From contig JAYPQA010000002.1 of NCBI GenBank assembly GCA_038131695.1, forward strand, positions 1 to 64,000: DNA of 64,000 bases, in the 5' to 3' direction. Shown in pieces: positions 28,306 through 37,525 of the stretch. The stretch is from JADHLK01 sp038131695. Its GTDB lineage: Bacteria > Pseudomonadota > Alphaproteobacteria > Puniceispirillales > Puniceispirillaceae. The notes under the pieces were generated by a model that worked only from the letters and a program-made list of their open reading frames with translations, was not told the DNA's origin and did not search any database. Each line of letters begins with the position of its first letter. The stretch's first letter is position 1. Made by a program: the position numbers and the translations under genes.

Positions 28306-29226
28306 ATGAGCGTAACAGCAGCAGCGGTGAAAGAATTGCGGGAAAAATCCGGCGCCGGCATGATGGATTGCAAAAAAGCGCTGGCAGAAACCAACGGCGA
28401 CATGGAAGCAGCCATTGACTGGCTGCGCACCAAGGGTCTGGCAGCAGCCGCCAAGAAATCAGGCCGGGTGGCTGCTGAAGGGCTGGTCGCGGTCAGTGTT
28501 GATGGGCCAAGCGGGGCGATGATTGAGCTGAATTCAGAGACCGATTTTGTTTCTCGCAATGAGGAATTTCAAGGCTTCGCCAGCCAGCTGGCCAGCCTGG
28601 CTCTTGGCGCGGCTGATCTGGACGGGCTGAAGGCAGCTGATTATCCCGATACGGGCCGCAATGTGGCGGATGAGCTGACCCAGAAAATCGCCCATATTGG
28701 CGAGAATATGACGCTGCGCCGGATGGAAGGCCTGTCTGTCGGTTCCGGCAAGGTGGTCTCTTATGTGCATAATGCGGTGGCGGACGGGCTGGGCCGGATT
28801 GGCGTGCTTGTGGCGCTGGAATCAGAGGCGGATGCGGCTGTTCTGGACGGGCTGGGCAAGCAGCTGGCGATGCATATCGCGGCGACCTCACCGGCCTCTG
28901 TTGCGGTTGAGGATTTGGACCCGGCGCTGGTTGCCAAAGAACGCGATGTGCTGATTGAGCAGGCCAAGGAATCAGGCAAGCCGCAGGAAATTGCCGAAAA
29001 AATGGTCGAGGGGCGCTTGCGGAAATTCTATTCCGAAGTGGTGCTGCTGGAGCAGGTTTTTGTCATTGACGGCGAATCAAAGGTCTGTGATGTCATCGCC
29101 CGCACAGCCAAGGAAGCGGGCAGCGCGATCAGCCTGGCTGGTTTCCGCCATTTCGTGCTGGGGGCCGGTATCGAAAAAGAAGAAAGCGATTTTGCTGCTG
29201 AGGTTGCGGCCCAGCTCGGCCAATAG
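28306..29226 (+). CDS. tsf: Elongation factor Ts
   Basis: 306 residues from ATG 28306 (MSVTAAAVKELREKSGAGMMDCKKAL), the conserved EF-Ts start; the frame remains open upstream inside rpsB but that part is not coding. The TDFVSRN signature is present. It is the nucleotide-exchange factor of EF-Tu. Spaced 37 bases after rpsB, an arrangement conserved in nearly all bacteria. Confidence 0.96.
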   Translation: MSVTAAAVKELREKSGAGMMDCKKALAETNGDMEAAIDWLRTKGLAAAAKKSGRVAAEGLVAVSVDGPSGAMIELNSETDFVSRNEEFQGFASQLASLALGAADLDGLKAADYPDTGRNVADELTQKIAHIGENMTLRRMEGLSVGSGKVVSYVHNAVADGLGRIGVLVALESEADAAVLDGLGKQLAMHIAATSPASVAVEDLDPALVAKERDVLIEQAKESGKPQEIAEKMVEGRLRKFYSEVVLLEQVFVIDGESKVCDVIARTAKEAGSAISLAGFRHFVLGAGIEKEESDFAAEVAAQLGQ

Positions 29227-29274
29227 CTCCAGACAAATAGATCTGGGTCAAAAAAATACTATCAGGTCGGGCCA

Positions 29275-29312
29275 TGATGCCCGGCTATGATTCCCGGCTA
29301 TGATTCCCGGCC
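29275..29312 (+). repeat. Three tandem 13-bp units between tsf and pyrH
   Basis: TGATGCCCGGCTA, TGATTCCCGGCTA and TGATTCCCGGCC follow one another. The array lies just before the predicted pyrH promoter; its role is unknown. Confidence 0.7.
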
Positions 29313-29317
29313 TTGTC

Positions 29318-29346
29318 TTGCGCTTGTCGCTTCGGGCAGATATAAC
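29318..29346 (+). promoter_or_regulatory. Putative pyrH promoter
   Basis: TTGCGC (29318-29323), 17-base spacer, TATAAC (29341-29346), 26 bases before the pyrH ATG. Spacing is ideal and the position is intergenic. Confidence 0.55.
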
Positions 29347-29372
29347 CTATCAGACGAGGGAGATCGGCACAG

Positions 29373-30096
29373 ATGAGCGCATTCCACTACAAGCGGGTTT
29401 TGCTGAAAATTTCCGGCGAGGCGCTGATGGGCCGGGAGCCCTATGGCATTGACCCGGATATGGTCGCGCGGGTTGCCAGTGAAATCAAATCTGTTGTTGA
29501 GCAAGGATATTGAGGTCTGTCTGGTTATTGGCGGCGGCAATATCTTTCGCGGCGTGTCCGGGGCTGCTGCCGGCATGGAACGGGCCACCGGCGATTATAT
29601 GGGGATGCTGGCCACGGTAATGAATGCGCTGGCCATGCAAAATGCGTTGGAACAGATGGAGGTGCCGGTGCGCGTGCAATCGGCCCTGCCGATCAGCGCG
29701 GTGTGTGAGCCCTATATCCGCCGCCGGGCGATGCGCCATATGGAAAAGGGGCGGGTGGTGATTTTTGCTGCCGGCACCGGCAATCCCTTCTTTACCACGG
29801 ATACAGCCGCTGCCTTGCGGGCGTCCGAAATGGGCTGTGATGCCCTGTTGAAGGCAACCAAGGTGGATGGCGTCTATTCAGCTGATCCGATGCAGGACAA
29901 GACCGCCAAGCGCTATGACCGGCTGAGCTTTCAGCAAGTGCTGGCCGAGGATTTGCGGGTAATGGATACCTCTGCGATATCGCTGGCGCGGGACAATGAT
30001 ATTCCGATACTGATCTTTTCCATTCTCAATGAGGGTGGCTTTGAACAGGTGTTACAGCATAAAGGGGCCTATACGATTGTCGCCCAAACAGGCTGA
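29373..30096 (+). CDS. pyrH: Uridylate kinase, one frameshift
   Basis: About 240 residues. The first 46 codons (MSAFHYKRVLLKISGEALMG) end at a premature stop near 29511; a one-base shift restores IEVCLVIGGGNIFRG and everything after, to GAYTIVAQTG. The UMP kinase landmarks KISGEALMG, GGGNIFRG and FAAGTGNPFFTTDTAAALRA are all present. It phosphorylates UMP. The gene is essential, so the shift is almost certainly a sequence error. It lies upstream of frr, as in most bacteria. Confidence 0.92.
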
Positions 30097-30126
30097 CACA
30101 AGGGCCAGTAATAGGGAGAAAAACAG

Positions 30127-30684
30127 ATGTCTGACCTGGAAATGAGTTCTGTGGAACGCCGCATGGAGGCGACGCTGGGTAATTTCAGCAATGAAATGTC
30201 TGGCTTGCGGGCCGGTCGGGCCTCTCCTTCAATGCTGGAGCCGGTTGTGGTCGAAGCCTATGGCAGCAAGATGCCGCTGAGCCAGCTGGCCAATATTTCT
30301 GTGCCGGAGCCGCGCCTGCTGACGGTGACTGTCTGGGATGCCAGCCAGGCTGAGGCGGTGGAAAAGGCTATCCGGGATTCTGATTTGGGGTTGAATCCGC
30401 AGGCTGAAGGCACGGTTATTCGGGTGCCGGTCCCGGATCTCTCTGAAGAACGCCGCCGCGATATGGTCAAGGTGGCCGGTAAATATGCCGAAGCCGCCCG
30501 CGTAGCTGTTCGCAATATCCGCCGCGATGCTATCGAACAGGTGCGCAAGGAAGAAAAGGCTGGCTCTGTCTCTGAGGATGAGCGGCACGGTCTGGAAGCA
30601 GATGTTCAGAAGGTGACGGATAAATTTGTTGCCCAGATTGATGATTTGCTGGCGAAAAAGGAAGCCGATATTACCAGCGTTTGA
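30127..30684 (+). CDS. frr: Ribosome recycling factor
   Basis: 185 residues. Signature segments: LRAGRASPSMLEPVVVEAYG, PLSQLANISVPEPR, and RVPVPDLSEERRRDMVKV. It disassembles post-termination ribosomes with EF-G. Shine-Dalgarno AGGGAG precedes ATG 30127. Followed by uppS after about 50 bases. Confidence 0.96.
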   Translation: MSDLEMSSVERRMEATLGNFSNEMSGLRAGRASPSMLEPVVVEAYGSKMPLSQLANISVPEPRLLTVTVWDASQAEAVEKAIRDSDLGLNPQAEGTVIRVPVPDLSEERRRDMVKVAGKYAEAARVAVRNIRRDAIEQVRKEEKAGSVSEDERHGLEADVQKVTDKFVAQIDDLLAKKEADITSV

Positions 30685-30736
30685 CCTGATAGGGCGGGCC
30701 GCGCAGGCGGGGCTGAGGTGACAGGAGAAAAGGCCG

Positions 30737-31456
30737 TTGCAACATCTGGCAATTATCATGGACGGCAACCGGCGTTGGGCGCGGGCTCATCAGCGCGAGA
30801 CCCTGTTCGGCCATCATAGCGGGGCAGAAAACCTGATCCCGATTGCCCGCGCCGTCGCAGCTGCCGATATTCAATGGCTGACCGTCTTTGCCTTTTCCGC
30901 AGAAAACTGGAAACGCAGTGAGGCTGAGGTAACCGGCCTGCTGGCCTTGATGCGGCGTTTTTTGATGCGCGAGACAGAAAAGCTGGTGGCTGAGAATGTC
31001 ATCGTCAAGATTATCGGCGACCGGTCTGTCTTTGATGCAGAAATGCAAGCCCTGTTTGACTCCGTTGAACAGCAGACCCGCCATAATAATGGGCTGCATC
31101 TGGGGCTGGCTATCAATTATGGCGGCAAGCAGGATATTTTGCAGTCGGCTCGTCTCTACCGGCCGGTTGGCCCGATCACCCAGGCTGAACAGGAAGCCTT
31201 GTTCAAAAAGGGCCTTCATACGGCGGATTTGCCGCCGGTGGATATGATTATCCGCACGGGAGGAGAGCGGCGCCTGTCCAATTTCCTGCTCTGGGATATG
31301 GCCTATGCCGAGATTTATTTTGCCGATAAATACTGGCCTGATTTCAGTGTTGAGGATTTGCAGCTGGCTTTGGAGGATTACCGGTCACGCCAGCGCCGCT
31401 ATGGCGGGGATGCAGCAGATGAGGACGGGCCAGCCCAGCGCGTCGTCAAGGGCTGA
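30737..31456 (+). CDS. uppS: Isoprenyl (undecaprenyl) diphosphate synthase
   Basis: 239 residues from TTG 30737, preceded by AGGAGAAAAGG; the family motif HLAIIMDGNRRWA follows at once, so no longer start is likely. FAFSAENWKR and a C-terminal IIRTGGERRLSNFLLW block are conserved. It makes the C55 lipid carrier for peptidoglycan and surface glycans. Next gene cdsA begins one base later. Confidence 0.93.
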   Translation: MQHLAIIMDGNRRWARAHQRETLFGHHSGAENLIPIARAVAAADIQWLTVFAFSAENWKRSEAEVTGLLALMRRFLMRETEKLVAENVIVKIIGDRSVFDAEMQALFDSVEQQTRHNNGLHLGLAINYGGKQDILQSARLYRPVGPITQAEQEALFKKGLHTADLPPVDMIIRTGGERRLSNFLLWDMAYAEIYFADKYWPDFSVEDLQLALEDYRSRQRRYGGDAADEDGPAQRVVKG

Positions 31457-31457
31457 T

Positions 31458-32227
31458 ATGGGGGTGAGCGCGTCTGATCTTGGCCCCAGACTGCTTGGCC
31501 TTTGCTTGCTTTTGCCTCTTGTCGTGATGGTTTTGGCCGGTGGCGGCTGGTTGCTGGCCGCCTGCCTGTTTGTCGCTTTCATGATGATTGCCGAATTTGC
31601 CCTGCTGATCCTGTCCGAGCGCAGCCAGCAAGCGCTTCTGATAGTCAGCCTGTCTGCCCTGGTGCTGGGCAGTTATCTGGCCATGCCGGTCTGGTTTGTG
31701 TGGCTGCTATCCTTGTTGGCCGGGGGGCTTGTCTGGCGGCTTTCGAACCGCCTCAGCGCGCTGTTTTGCCTGCTTGTCATCGCCTGTCTTTCTATGTTGT
31801 TTGCCCTGGTGCAGGGGCCGGAGGGACGCGCCCTGCTGATCCTGCTGGCTCTGGTGATAGCGGCTGTGGATAGCGGGGCCTGGCTGACCGGGCGGCTTTT
31901 GGGCGGCCCCAAGCTGGCCCTGAAAATCAGCCCCGGCAAGACCTGGTCGGGGCTGCAGGCGGCACGCTGGCGGGCTGTGTTGCCGGGTATTTTGCTGCCA
32001 GCTGGCTGCAAGCCGGGCCCTTATTCAGCCTGCCCTTCATTTTCCTTTTGGCGCTGCTGGCCCAGATAGGCGATTTGCTGGAATCGGCGCTGAAACGGGC
32101 CTGCCAGAAAAAGGATAGCAGCCGGATGCTGCCCGGACATGGCGGATTTCTGGACAGGTTTGACGGTTGTTTGCTGGTGGTGGCGGCAGCGGTGCTGTTT
32201 TCCGGCTGGCAGGGGGTGGCCGGGTGA
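31458..32227 (+). CDS. cdsA: Phosphatidate cytidylyltransferase, one frameshift
   Basis: About 256 residues, strongly hydrophobic with several membrane helices. The first frame covers MGVSASDLGPRLLG through KISPGKTWSGLQ; a shift near 31,955 continues FAASWLQAGPLF to the C-terminus. The family signature ALKRACQKKDSSRMLPGHGG and FLDRFDG is intact in the second frame. It makes CDP-diacylglycerol for phospholipids. Its last codons overlap the GTG of dxr. Confidence 0.9.
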
Positions 32228-33381
32228 AACAGATTACTGTGCTGGGATCAACCGGGTCGATTGGGTGCAGTGTGCTGGAGCTGGTGCGCGGGGCCGGGGA
32301 TGAATTTTCCGTTGCCTGTCTGACCGCCAATCAGCAGATAGACAAGCTGGCTGAGCAGGCTCGGGAATTTCGTCCGCAGCAGGTGGTGATAGCCGACCCA
32401 GCGCTCTATTTGCCGCTAAAGGAAAGGCTGGCTGATACCGGTATTGAGGTGGCAGCCGGGCCGCAAGCCCTCATTGAGGCAGCGGCGGCAGAGGCGGATC
32501 TGGTGATTGCCGGAATTGTCGGATTTGCCGGTCTGGCCCCGGTGATGGCAGCGGTGGAGGCGGGCCGGAAAATCGCTCTGGCCAATAAAGAAGCGCTGGT
32601 GGTGGCAGGCCATATTGTGATGCCTGCCCTGACCCGGACCGGCGCAGAAATCCTGCCAGTAGATTCTGAACATAACGCTATTTTTCAGTGTCTTGCGGGC
32701 AATAGCTCTACTGATATTGAAGAAATATTACTAACCGCTTCCGGTGGCCCGTTCCGTGATTTCAGCCCCGATCAGCTGGCACAGGTAACCATTGATCAGG
32801 CGCTTGCACATCCGAATTGGGAGATGGGACGCAAGATAACGATAGATAGCGCGACACTGATGAATAAGGGGCTGGAGCTGATTGAGGCGGCCTGGCTGTT
32901 TGACCAGCCAGGCGCGCGGCTTTCAGCCGTTATCCATCCGCAATCGGTGGTGCATGGTCTGGTGCGGTTTTGTGATGGCTCGCTGCTGGCGCAGCTGGGA
33001 CCGGCCGATATGAAGGTGCCGCTCGCCCATGCTTTGGGCTGGCCAGACCGCCATCGCTGGCCTGCTGAGAGGCTGGATCTGGCGGCCCTTGGCCAGCTGG
33101 ATTTCCGGCCCATTGACCGCCAGGCTTTTCCCTGTTTTGATCTGGCTTGCCAGGTGATCGGTGGGCCACCGTCGCAAGCGGTTATGTTGAACGCAGCCAA
33201 TGAGGAAGCGGTCGCAGCCTTTCTGGACGGGCGGCTGGCTTTTGTTGATATTGCCGCAATTATCGGGGCAGTGATGGATCAGGTGGAGTCACAGGATTGT
33301 GCAGAGTTGGCGGCGATTATAGAGATGGACAGCCAAAGCCGCAGGCTGGCCGCAAATCTGATAGAGGAAAAGGGAAACTGA
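32224..33381 (+). CDS. dxr: 1-deoxy-D-xylulose 5-phosphate reductoisomerase
   Basis: 385 residues from GTG 32224 (KQITVLGSTGSIGCSVLEL), chosen because the NADPH motif must be at the N-terminus and the codon overlaps the cdsA stop. NKEALVVAG, DSEHNAIFQCL and MNKGLELIEA with the metal and substrate ligands are present. It is the committed step of the MEP isoprenoid pathway, which supplies UppS. Confidence 0.95.
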   Translation: MKQITVLGSTGSIGCSVLELVRGAGDEFSVACLTANQQIDKLAEQAREFRPQQVVIADPALYLPLKERLADTGIEVAAGPQALIEAAAAEADLVIAGIVGFAGLAPVMAAVEAGRKIALANKEALVVAGHIVMPALTRTGAEILPVDSEHNAIFQCLAGNSSTDIEEILLTASGGPFRDFSPDQLAQVTIDQALAHPNWEMGRKITIDSATLMNKGLELIEAAWLFDQPGARLSAVIHPQSVVHGLVRFCDGSLLAQLGPADMKVPLAHALGWPDRHRWPAERLDLAALGQLDFRPIDRQAFPCFDLACQVIGGPPSQAVMLNAANEEAVAAFLDGRLAFVDIAAIIGAVMDQVESQDCAELAAIIEMDSQSRRLAANLIEEKGN

Positions 33382-33384
33382 CCA

Positions 33385-34467
33385 GTGCCGGGTGCTGATT
33401 TTCTGCAAAATCTGATAGCTTTTCTCATTGTGTTGACGCCAGTGGTGTTTTTTCATGAGCTTGGCCATTACTGGGCGGCCCGCCGCGCCGGTGTGGTGGT
33501 TGAGGTGTTTTCCGTGGGCTTTGGCCGTGAGCTGTTTGGCTTTGCCGACCGGCATGGCACGCGCTGGCGGCTGGCCGCTATTCCCTTGGGCGGGTTTGTG
33601 CGGATGCGCGGCGATGAGGGCCCGGCCAGCCTGGCAACAGAACAGGCTGCCGGGCAGAGCGGCAGTTTTGCTGGTGCGGGCGTGTTTGCGCGGATGTTTA
33701 TTGTCGCGGCCGGGCCGCTGGCTAATTTCCTGCTCGGTATTTTGCTGATTGCCTCGGTCTATATGGCGGTCGGCAAGATGATCACGCCGCCTGTGGTGGG
33801 CGAGGTGGTGAGCGGGTCTCCCGCTGCTGAGGCCGGAATTCAGCCCGGAGACCGGATCGTGGAAATAAATGGCGCGGCGGTCGATGATTTCGGCGATTTG
33901 CGCGGCCGCATATTTGAATCCCCCGGCCGGCCGGTGCTGCTGCTGGTTGAACGCCAGACCCGGGCGCTGGAAATAGAAGTGACCCCGGCCAGTATTTTTA
34001 TTGAGGAGCTGGATCTCTATGCCGGCCAGCTGGGGGTGCGCTCGCTGCCCGGAGAGGTGGTTCGGCTTGGCCCGTCCGGTGCGCTGCTGGCAGCCAGCCA
34101 GGATTCTGTTGAGCTGACGAAGGTGATGCTGTCCGGGCTGGGCCGGATGGTGACCGGCCGGGCCCAGCAGGCGGAGATAGGCGGGCCTGTGCGGATAGCT
34201 GAATTTTCCGGCGATGCGGCCCGTCAGGGGCTGGCCAGCCTGGTGATTTTTGCGGCCTTGATTTCCATCAATCTGGGGCTGATAAACCTGTTGCCGGTGC
34301 CGGTTCTGGATGGCGGGCATCTGGTGTTTTTTGTGATTGAGGCCGTGCTGGGCAGGCCGCTTCCGCTGCACTGGCAGGCAGTCTTGATGCGCGGCGGCAT
34401 GGCGCTTTTGCTGTCCTTGATGGTGGTGGTTACGTTTCTTGATATATCCCGGCTGCTTCCCTTCTGA
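33385..34467 (+). CDS. rseP: Site-2 intramembrane zinc protease RseP
   Basis: 360 residues from GTG 33385. HELGH (24-28) in the first membrane helix provides two zinc ligands, and PVLDGGHLVFF (near 305) the third. One PDZ domain is evident around 115-190 (GSPAAEAGIQPGDRIVEING), fewer than the two of the enterobacterial enzyme. It cleaves anti-sigma factors and leftover signal peptides in the membrane. The position between dxr and bamA is classical. Confidence 0.95.
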   Translation: MPGADFLQNLIAFLIVLTPVVFFHELGHYWAARRAGVVVEVFSVGFGRELFGFADRHGTRWRLAAIPLGGFVRMRGDEGPASLATEQAAGQSGSFAGAGVFARMFIVAAGPLANFLLGILLIASVYMAVGKMITPPVVGEVVSGSPAAEAGIQPGDRIVEINGAAVDDFGDLRGRIFESPGRPVLLLVERQTRALEIEVTPASIFIEELDLYAGQLGVRSLPGEVVRLGPSGALLAASQDSVELTKVMLSGLGRMVTGRAQQAEIGGPVRIAEFSGDAARQGLASLVIFAALISINLGLINLLPVPVLDGGHLVFFVIEAVLGRPLPLHWQAVLMRGGMALLLSLMVVVTFLDISRLLPF

Positions 34468-34487
34468 GGAAAAGATACCAGTTCCTT

Positions 34488-34516
34488 TTGCCAAGCAGGG
34501 CGCGCCTGTCTATAGT
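34488..34516 (+). promoter_or_regulatory. Putative bamA promoter
   Basis: TTGCCA (34488-34493), 17-base spacer, TATAGT (34511-34516), 38 bases before the bamA ATG, in an intergenic region. Confidence 0.6.
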
Positions 34517-34553
34517 GCTTGATAGCATCCTTCTTTAATAGAGGCCTTTTAAG

Positions 34554-36875
34554 ATGTGCAGATTTCGGCTGACCTTGTTCTTCTGGCTTTTTGGAACCGT
34601 TTTGCTGGGCGGCCCGTTCCTTTCCGGCCCTCTCTTTTCCGGTTCCCTGTCGCCCTCTTTTGGCCAGGCACAGGCCCAGCAGGCCGGAAATCTGGTTGAG
34701 CAGATTGAGATTACCGGTAACAGCCGGGTATCGGTGAATACGATACTGGCCTATATGCCGGTAAAGCTGGGCCAGCAGATGTCAGCCGAATTGCTGGATG
34801 CCTCTATTGACCGTCTGTTTGCCACCCGCCTGTTCAGCGATGTCCAGATAGAGCAGCAGGACGGCCGGCTGATCATCCAGGTGGTTGAAAACCCGATTGT
34901 GAACCGGGTCAATATTGAAGGCAATGATGTGCTGAGTGATGAGCGCCTGCAAGCTGAGCTCGATATTCAGCCGCGCCGCATCTATACCCGCCAGCTGGCT
35001 CTGGAAGGGGCGGAAAGGCTGTTGCAAATCTATCGCCTGTCCGGCCGCTATGGGGCGACGGTAGAACCCAAGATCATCCGGCTGGAAAATAACCGGGTGG
35101 ATCTGGTTTTTGAAGTGGATGAGGGGCCGCTGATTAAAATCAGCTCGATCAAGTTCTTCGGCAATAAGGCTTTTTCTGATCGGGCGCTGCGACAGGTGAT
35201 TTCCAGCAGAGTTCAGCGCTGGTGGGCGTTTTTGTCAGCAACTGACAAATATGATGAGGGCCGGCTTGATTATGATGTGCGCCTATTGCGGCAATTCTAT
35301 CTCTCGCGCGGCTATGCCGATATTGTGGTGGACCGGGTGCAAGGCGGGCTGTTGCCTGACAGGTCCGGCTTTGCCGTGGTCTTTCAAATCACCGAAGGCC
35401 CGCTCTATAAGCTGGGGCAGATCACGATCAATTCAGCGATTGAAGGGGTGGATACTGAGGCGTTGCGCGCCCTGATCCCGATGCAGGCCGGTGACAGGTA
35501 TGATGTGCGCAGGCTGGAACAGGGGCTGCTCAGCATGACCAATGAGCTGGGCAATTTCGGCTATGCCTTTGTCAATCTGACGCCTGAGATCACCACGGAT
35601 CCGGCCGCTGGCCAGCTGGATATTGCCATTGGCATCGGCAAGGCCCAGCGCAATTATGTTGAGCGGATCAATATCATTGACAATTCGCGCACGCTGGACC
35701 GGGTGATCCGGCGCGAGATGGAGCTGGTAGAGGGTGATGCCTTTAACAGCCTGAAGCTGGAAAAATCCCTGCGCAAGCTGCGTAATCTGGGCTATTTCAG
35801 CTCAGTTACCAACCGCAATTTACAAGGCAGCGCGCCCGAGCAGACCATTATTGAGGTGGCGGTGGAAGAGCAATCCACCGGTGAGCTGTCCGTCGGGATC
35901 GGCTATTCCAGCATTGACAAGACCTCTTTTAGCTTTGGCATCAATGAGCGCAATTTCCTTGGCACCGGGCGGCGGCTGAACCTCTCTACGGCCTTGTCTG
36001 ACAACCGGTCTGACTTGCGCATTGGCCTGACCGAGCCGTATTTTCTGGGCCGCAATTTGTCTGCCGGGGCAGAAATCTTCAAGGAGGAAACAAAAGAAAC
36101 CACCGTCACCGTTGAGAGTTACGGAGCCAATTTCAGCCTTGGTTTCTCTGCCGCCAATGATATTTATCACCGCATCATCTATTCGCTGGAAGAGAAGAAC
36201 TCAAGCGAATCTTCGTCCAATGCGACCTCTGAGACCGGGGAAAATGGTCAGACCTTGCTGGCGTCTGCGTTGACCTACCGTCTGGGGATAGACAAAAGGG
36301 ATAACCGGTTTGATCCGACCAGCGGCTATTTTGCCGAAATCCGCGAGACTTTTTCCGGACTGGGCGGGGATGTGACCTATCTGAAAACGGAGCTGCGCGG
36401 GGCTTGGTACAAGCCGTTTTATTTCAATCAGCTGATTGTCGGCGCGCGCGGCCGCATAGGCTTTGTCGATGGTCTGGGGGAGAAGGTCACCCAATCCTCA
36501 CGCTTTTATCTGGGCGGGCGCAATGTGCGCGGCTTTGATGGCGGGGGTATTGGCCCGATTGATACCGGCACCAAGACAGCTGTCGGCGGTAACCAGATTT
36601 ACAATGGCTCGCTAGAGATTGTCTCGACCCTGGGCCTGAACAAGGATACCGGCCTGCGCTGGACAGCCTATACCGATTTTGGTTCTGTCTGGGGGGTGGA
36701 TTACCCGGGCGGGGTAACCGGGCCGGAAGACGACAAGCTGCGCCAATCTGTTGGTGTCGGCCTGCTCTGGGATACGGCTATCGGGCCGCTATCCTTCTAT
36801 TGGGCTGATGCGGTTTCCAAGACCTCTTTTGACAAGACCAAACGCTTTCAATTCTCGCTGGGCGCACGCCTGTAA
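34554..36875 (+). CDS. bamA: Outer membrane protein assembly factor BamA
   Basis: 773 residues. An N-terminal signal peptide ends near AQAQQAG (about 40-45). Five POTRA domains follow from VEQIEITGNSRVS, and the C-terminal half is a 16-strand barrel with the conserved loop VRGFDGGGIGP and a final phenylalanine-containing strand (RFQFSLGARL). It inserts beta-barrel proteins into the outer membrane. It leads an envelope operon with skp and the lipid A genes. Confidence 0.95.
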   Translation: MCRFRLTLFFWLFGTVLLGGPFLSGPLFSGSLSPSFGQAQAQQAGNLVEQIEITGNSRVSVNTILAYMPVKLGQQMSAELLDASIDRLFATRLFSDVQIEQQDGRLIIQVVENPIVNRVNIEGNDVLSDERLQAELDIQPRRIYTRQLALEGAERLLQIYRLSGRYGATVEPKIIRLENNRVDLVFEVDEGPLIKISSIKFFGNKAFSDRALRQVISSRVQRWWAFLSATDKYDEGRLDYDVRLLRQFYLSRGYADIVVDRVQGGLLPDRSGFAVVFQITEGPLYKLGQITINSAIEGVDTEALRALIPMQAGDRYDVRRLEQGLLSMTNELGNFGYAFVNLTPEITTDPAAGQLDIAIGIGKAQRNYVERINIIDNSRTLDRVIRREMELVEGDAFNSLKLEKSLRKLRNLGYFSSVTNRNLQGSAPEQTIIEVAVEEQSTGELSVGIGYSSIDKTSFSFGINERNFLGTGRRLNLSTALSDNRSDLRIGLTEPYFLGRNLSAGAEIFKEETKETTVTVESYGANFSLGFSAANDIYHRIIYSLEEKNSSESSSNATSETGENGQTLLASALTYRLGIDKRDNRFDPTSGYFAEIRETFSGLGGDVTYLKTELRGAWYKPFYFNQLIVGARGRIGFVDGLGEKVTQSSRFYLGGRNVRGFDGGGIGPIDTGTKTAVGGNQIYNGSLEIVSTLGLNKDTGLRWTAYTDFGSVWGVDYPGGVTGPEDDKLRQSVGVGLLWDTAIGPLSFYWADAVSKTSFDKTKRFQFSLGARL

Positions 36876-36895
36876 CGACGCCAAGGATGGGGACC

Positions 36896-37525
36896 ATGCA
36901 GCATTTTACAAAAAACTGGCTAAGCCGCCTGTTTTCCGGCCCGCTTTTGGTGCTGCTGCTGGCGCTGGCTGCAGGTTTCCCGGCAGCGGCTCAGGATAGC
37001 GGGGCTGGCCGGGCGGACCCGCATACTATCCAGCGTGTGGGCGTGCTGGATTTGGATTTTGTGCTGCGCAATGCCCAGGTCACCGGCAAAATTCGGGAAT
37101 TGCTGAATGGCAAGCGCGAGGAATTCAATCAGGAATTTGCCGTCATTGAACAGGAATTGCGGAACCGGGAAAAAGAATTGCAGGAAAAACGGAGCCTGCT
37201 GAGCAATCAGGCCTATAATGAGGCATTGCGGAAGTTTCAGGATCGGGTTGCCAGCGTTCAACAGGATGTGCAAGCCAAGCGCCAGTCACTTGACCGCGCC
37301 TTTCAGGATGCCCAGGACAAGCTGCGCGCCAGGGCGATTGAAATCATCACTGGCCTCGCCTCGGAAAGGCGGCTTGATCTGGTTCTGAACCGGGATACAG
37401 GCCCCCAACAAAACCGCAATGTTGTGCTGATTTTCAGACAAGAGCTGAATATTACCGAGGAAGTTCTCAAAAGGTTGGACGCGCAAACACAAAATGCCCG
37501 CCTGGTTATTAATGAAGAAAAATAA
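36896..37525 (+). CDS. skp: Periplasmic chaperone Skp/OmpH
   Basis: 209 residues from ATG 36896, eight bases after AAGGA; an alternative ATG is nine bases upstream. The signal peptide ends about GFPAAAQD. The mature part begins VGVLDLDFVLRN and then forms long charged helices (about 60-150), the Skp tentacles. It escorts unfolded outer-membrane proteins to BamA. It overlaps lpxD by one base. Confidence 0.88.
   Translation: MQHFTKNWLSRLFSGPLLVLLLALAAGFPAAAQDSGAGRADPHTIQRVGVLDLDFVLRNAQVTGKIRELLNGKREEFNQEFAVIEQELRNREKELQEKRSLLSNQAYNEALRKFQDRVASVQQDVQAKRQSLDRAFQDAQDKLRARAIEIITGLASERRLDLVLNRDTGPQQNRNVVLIFRQELNITEEVLKRLDAQTQNARLVINEEK

Noticed and set aside
27177..28559. 460-codon minus-strand open frame with Gly/Phe/Leu repeats
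   Set aside because: It is the mirror of the rpsB low-complexity Ala/Glu/Lys tail and of rpsB and tsf; long reverse frames are expected over GC-rich repetitive codons.
33289..34494. 401-codon minus-strand open frame
   Set aside because: Antisense to rseP; composition is His/Gln/Arg-rich as expected for a shadow frame and no family motif is seen.
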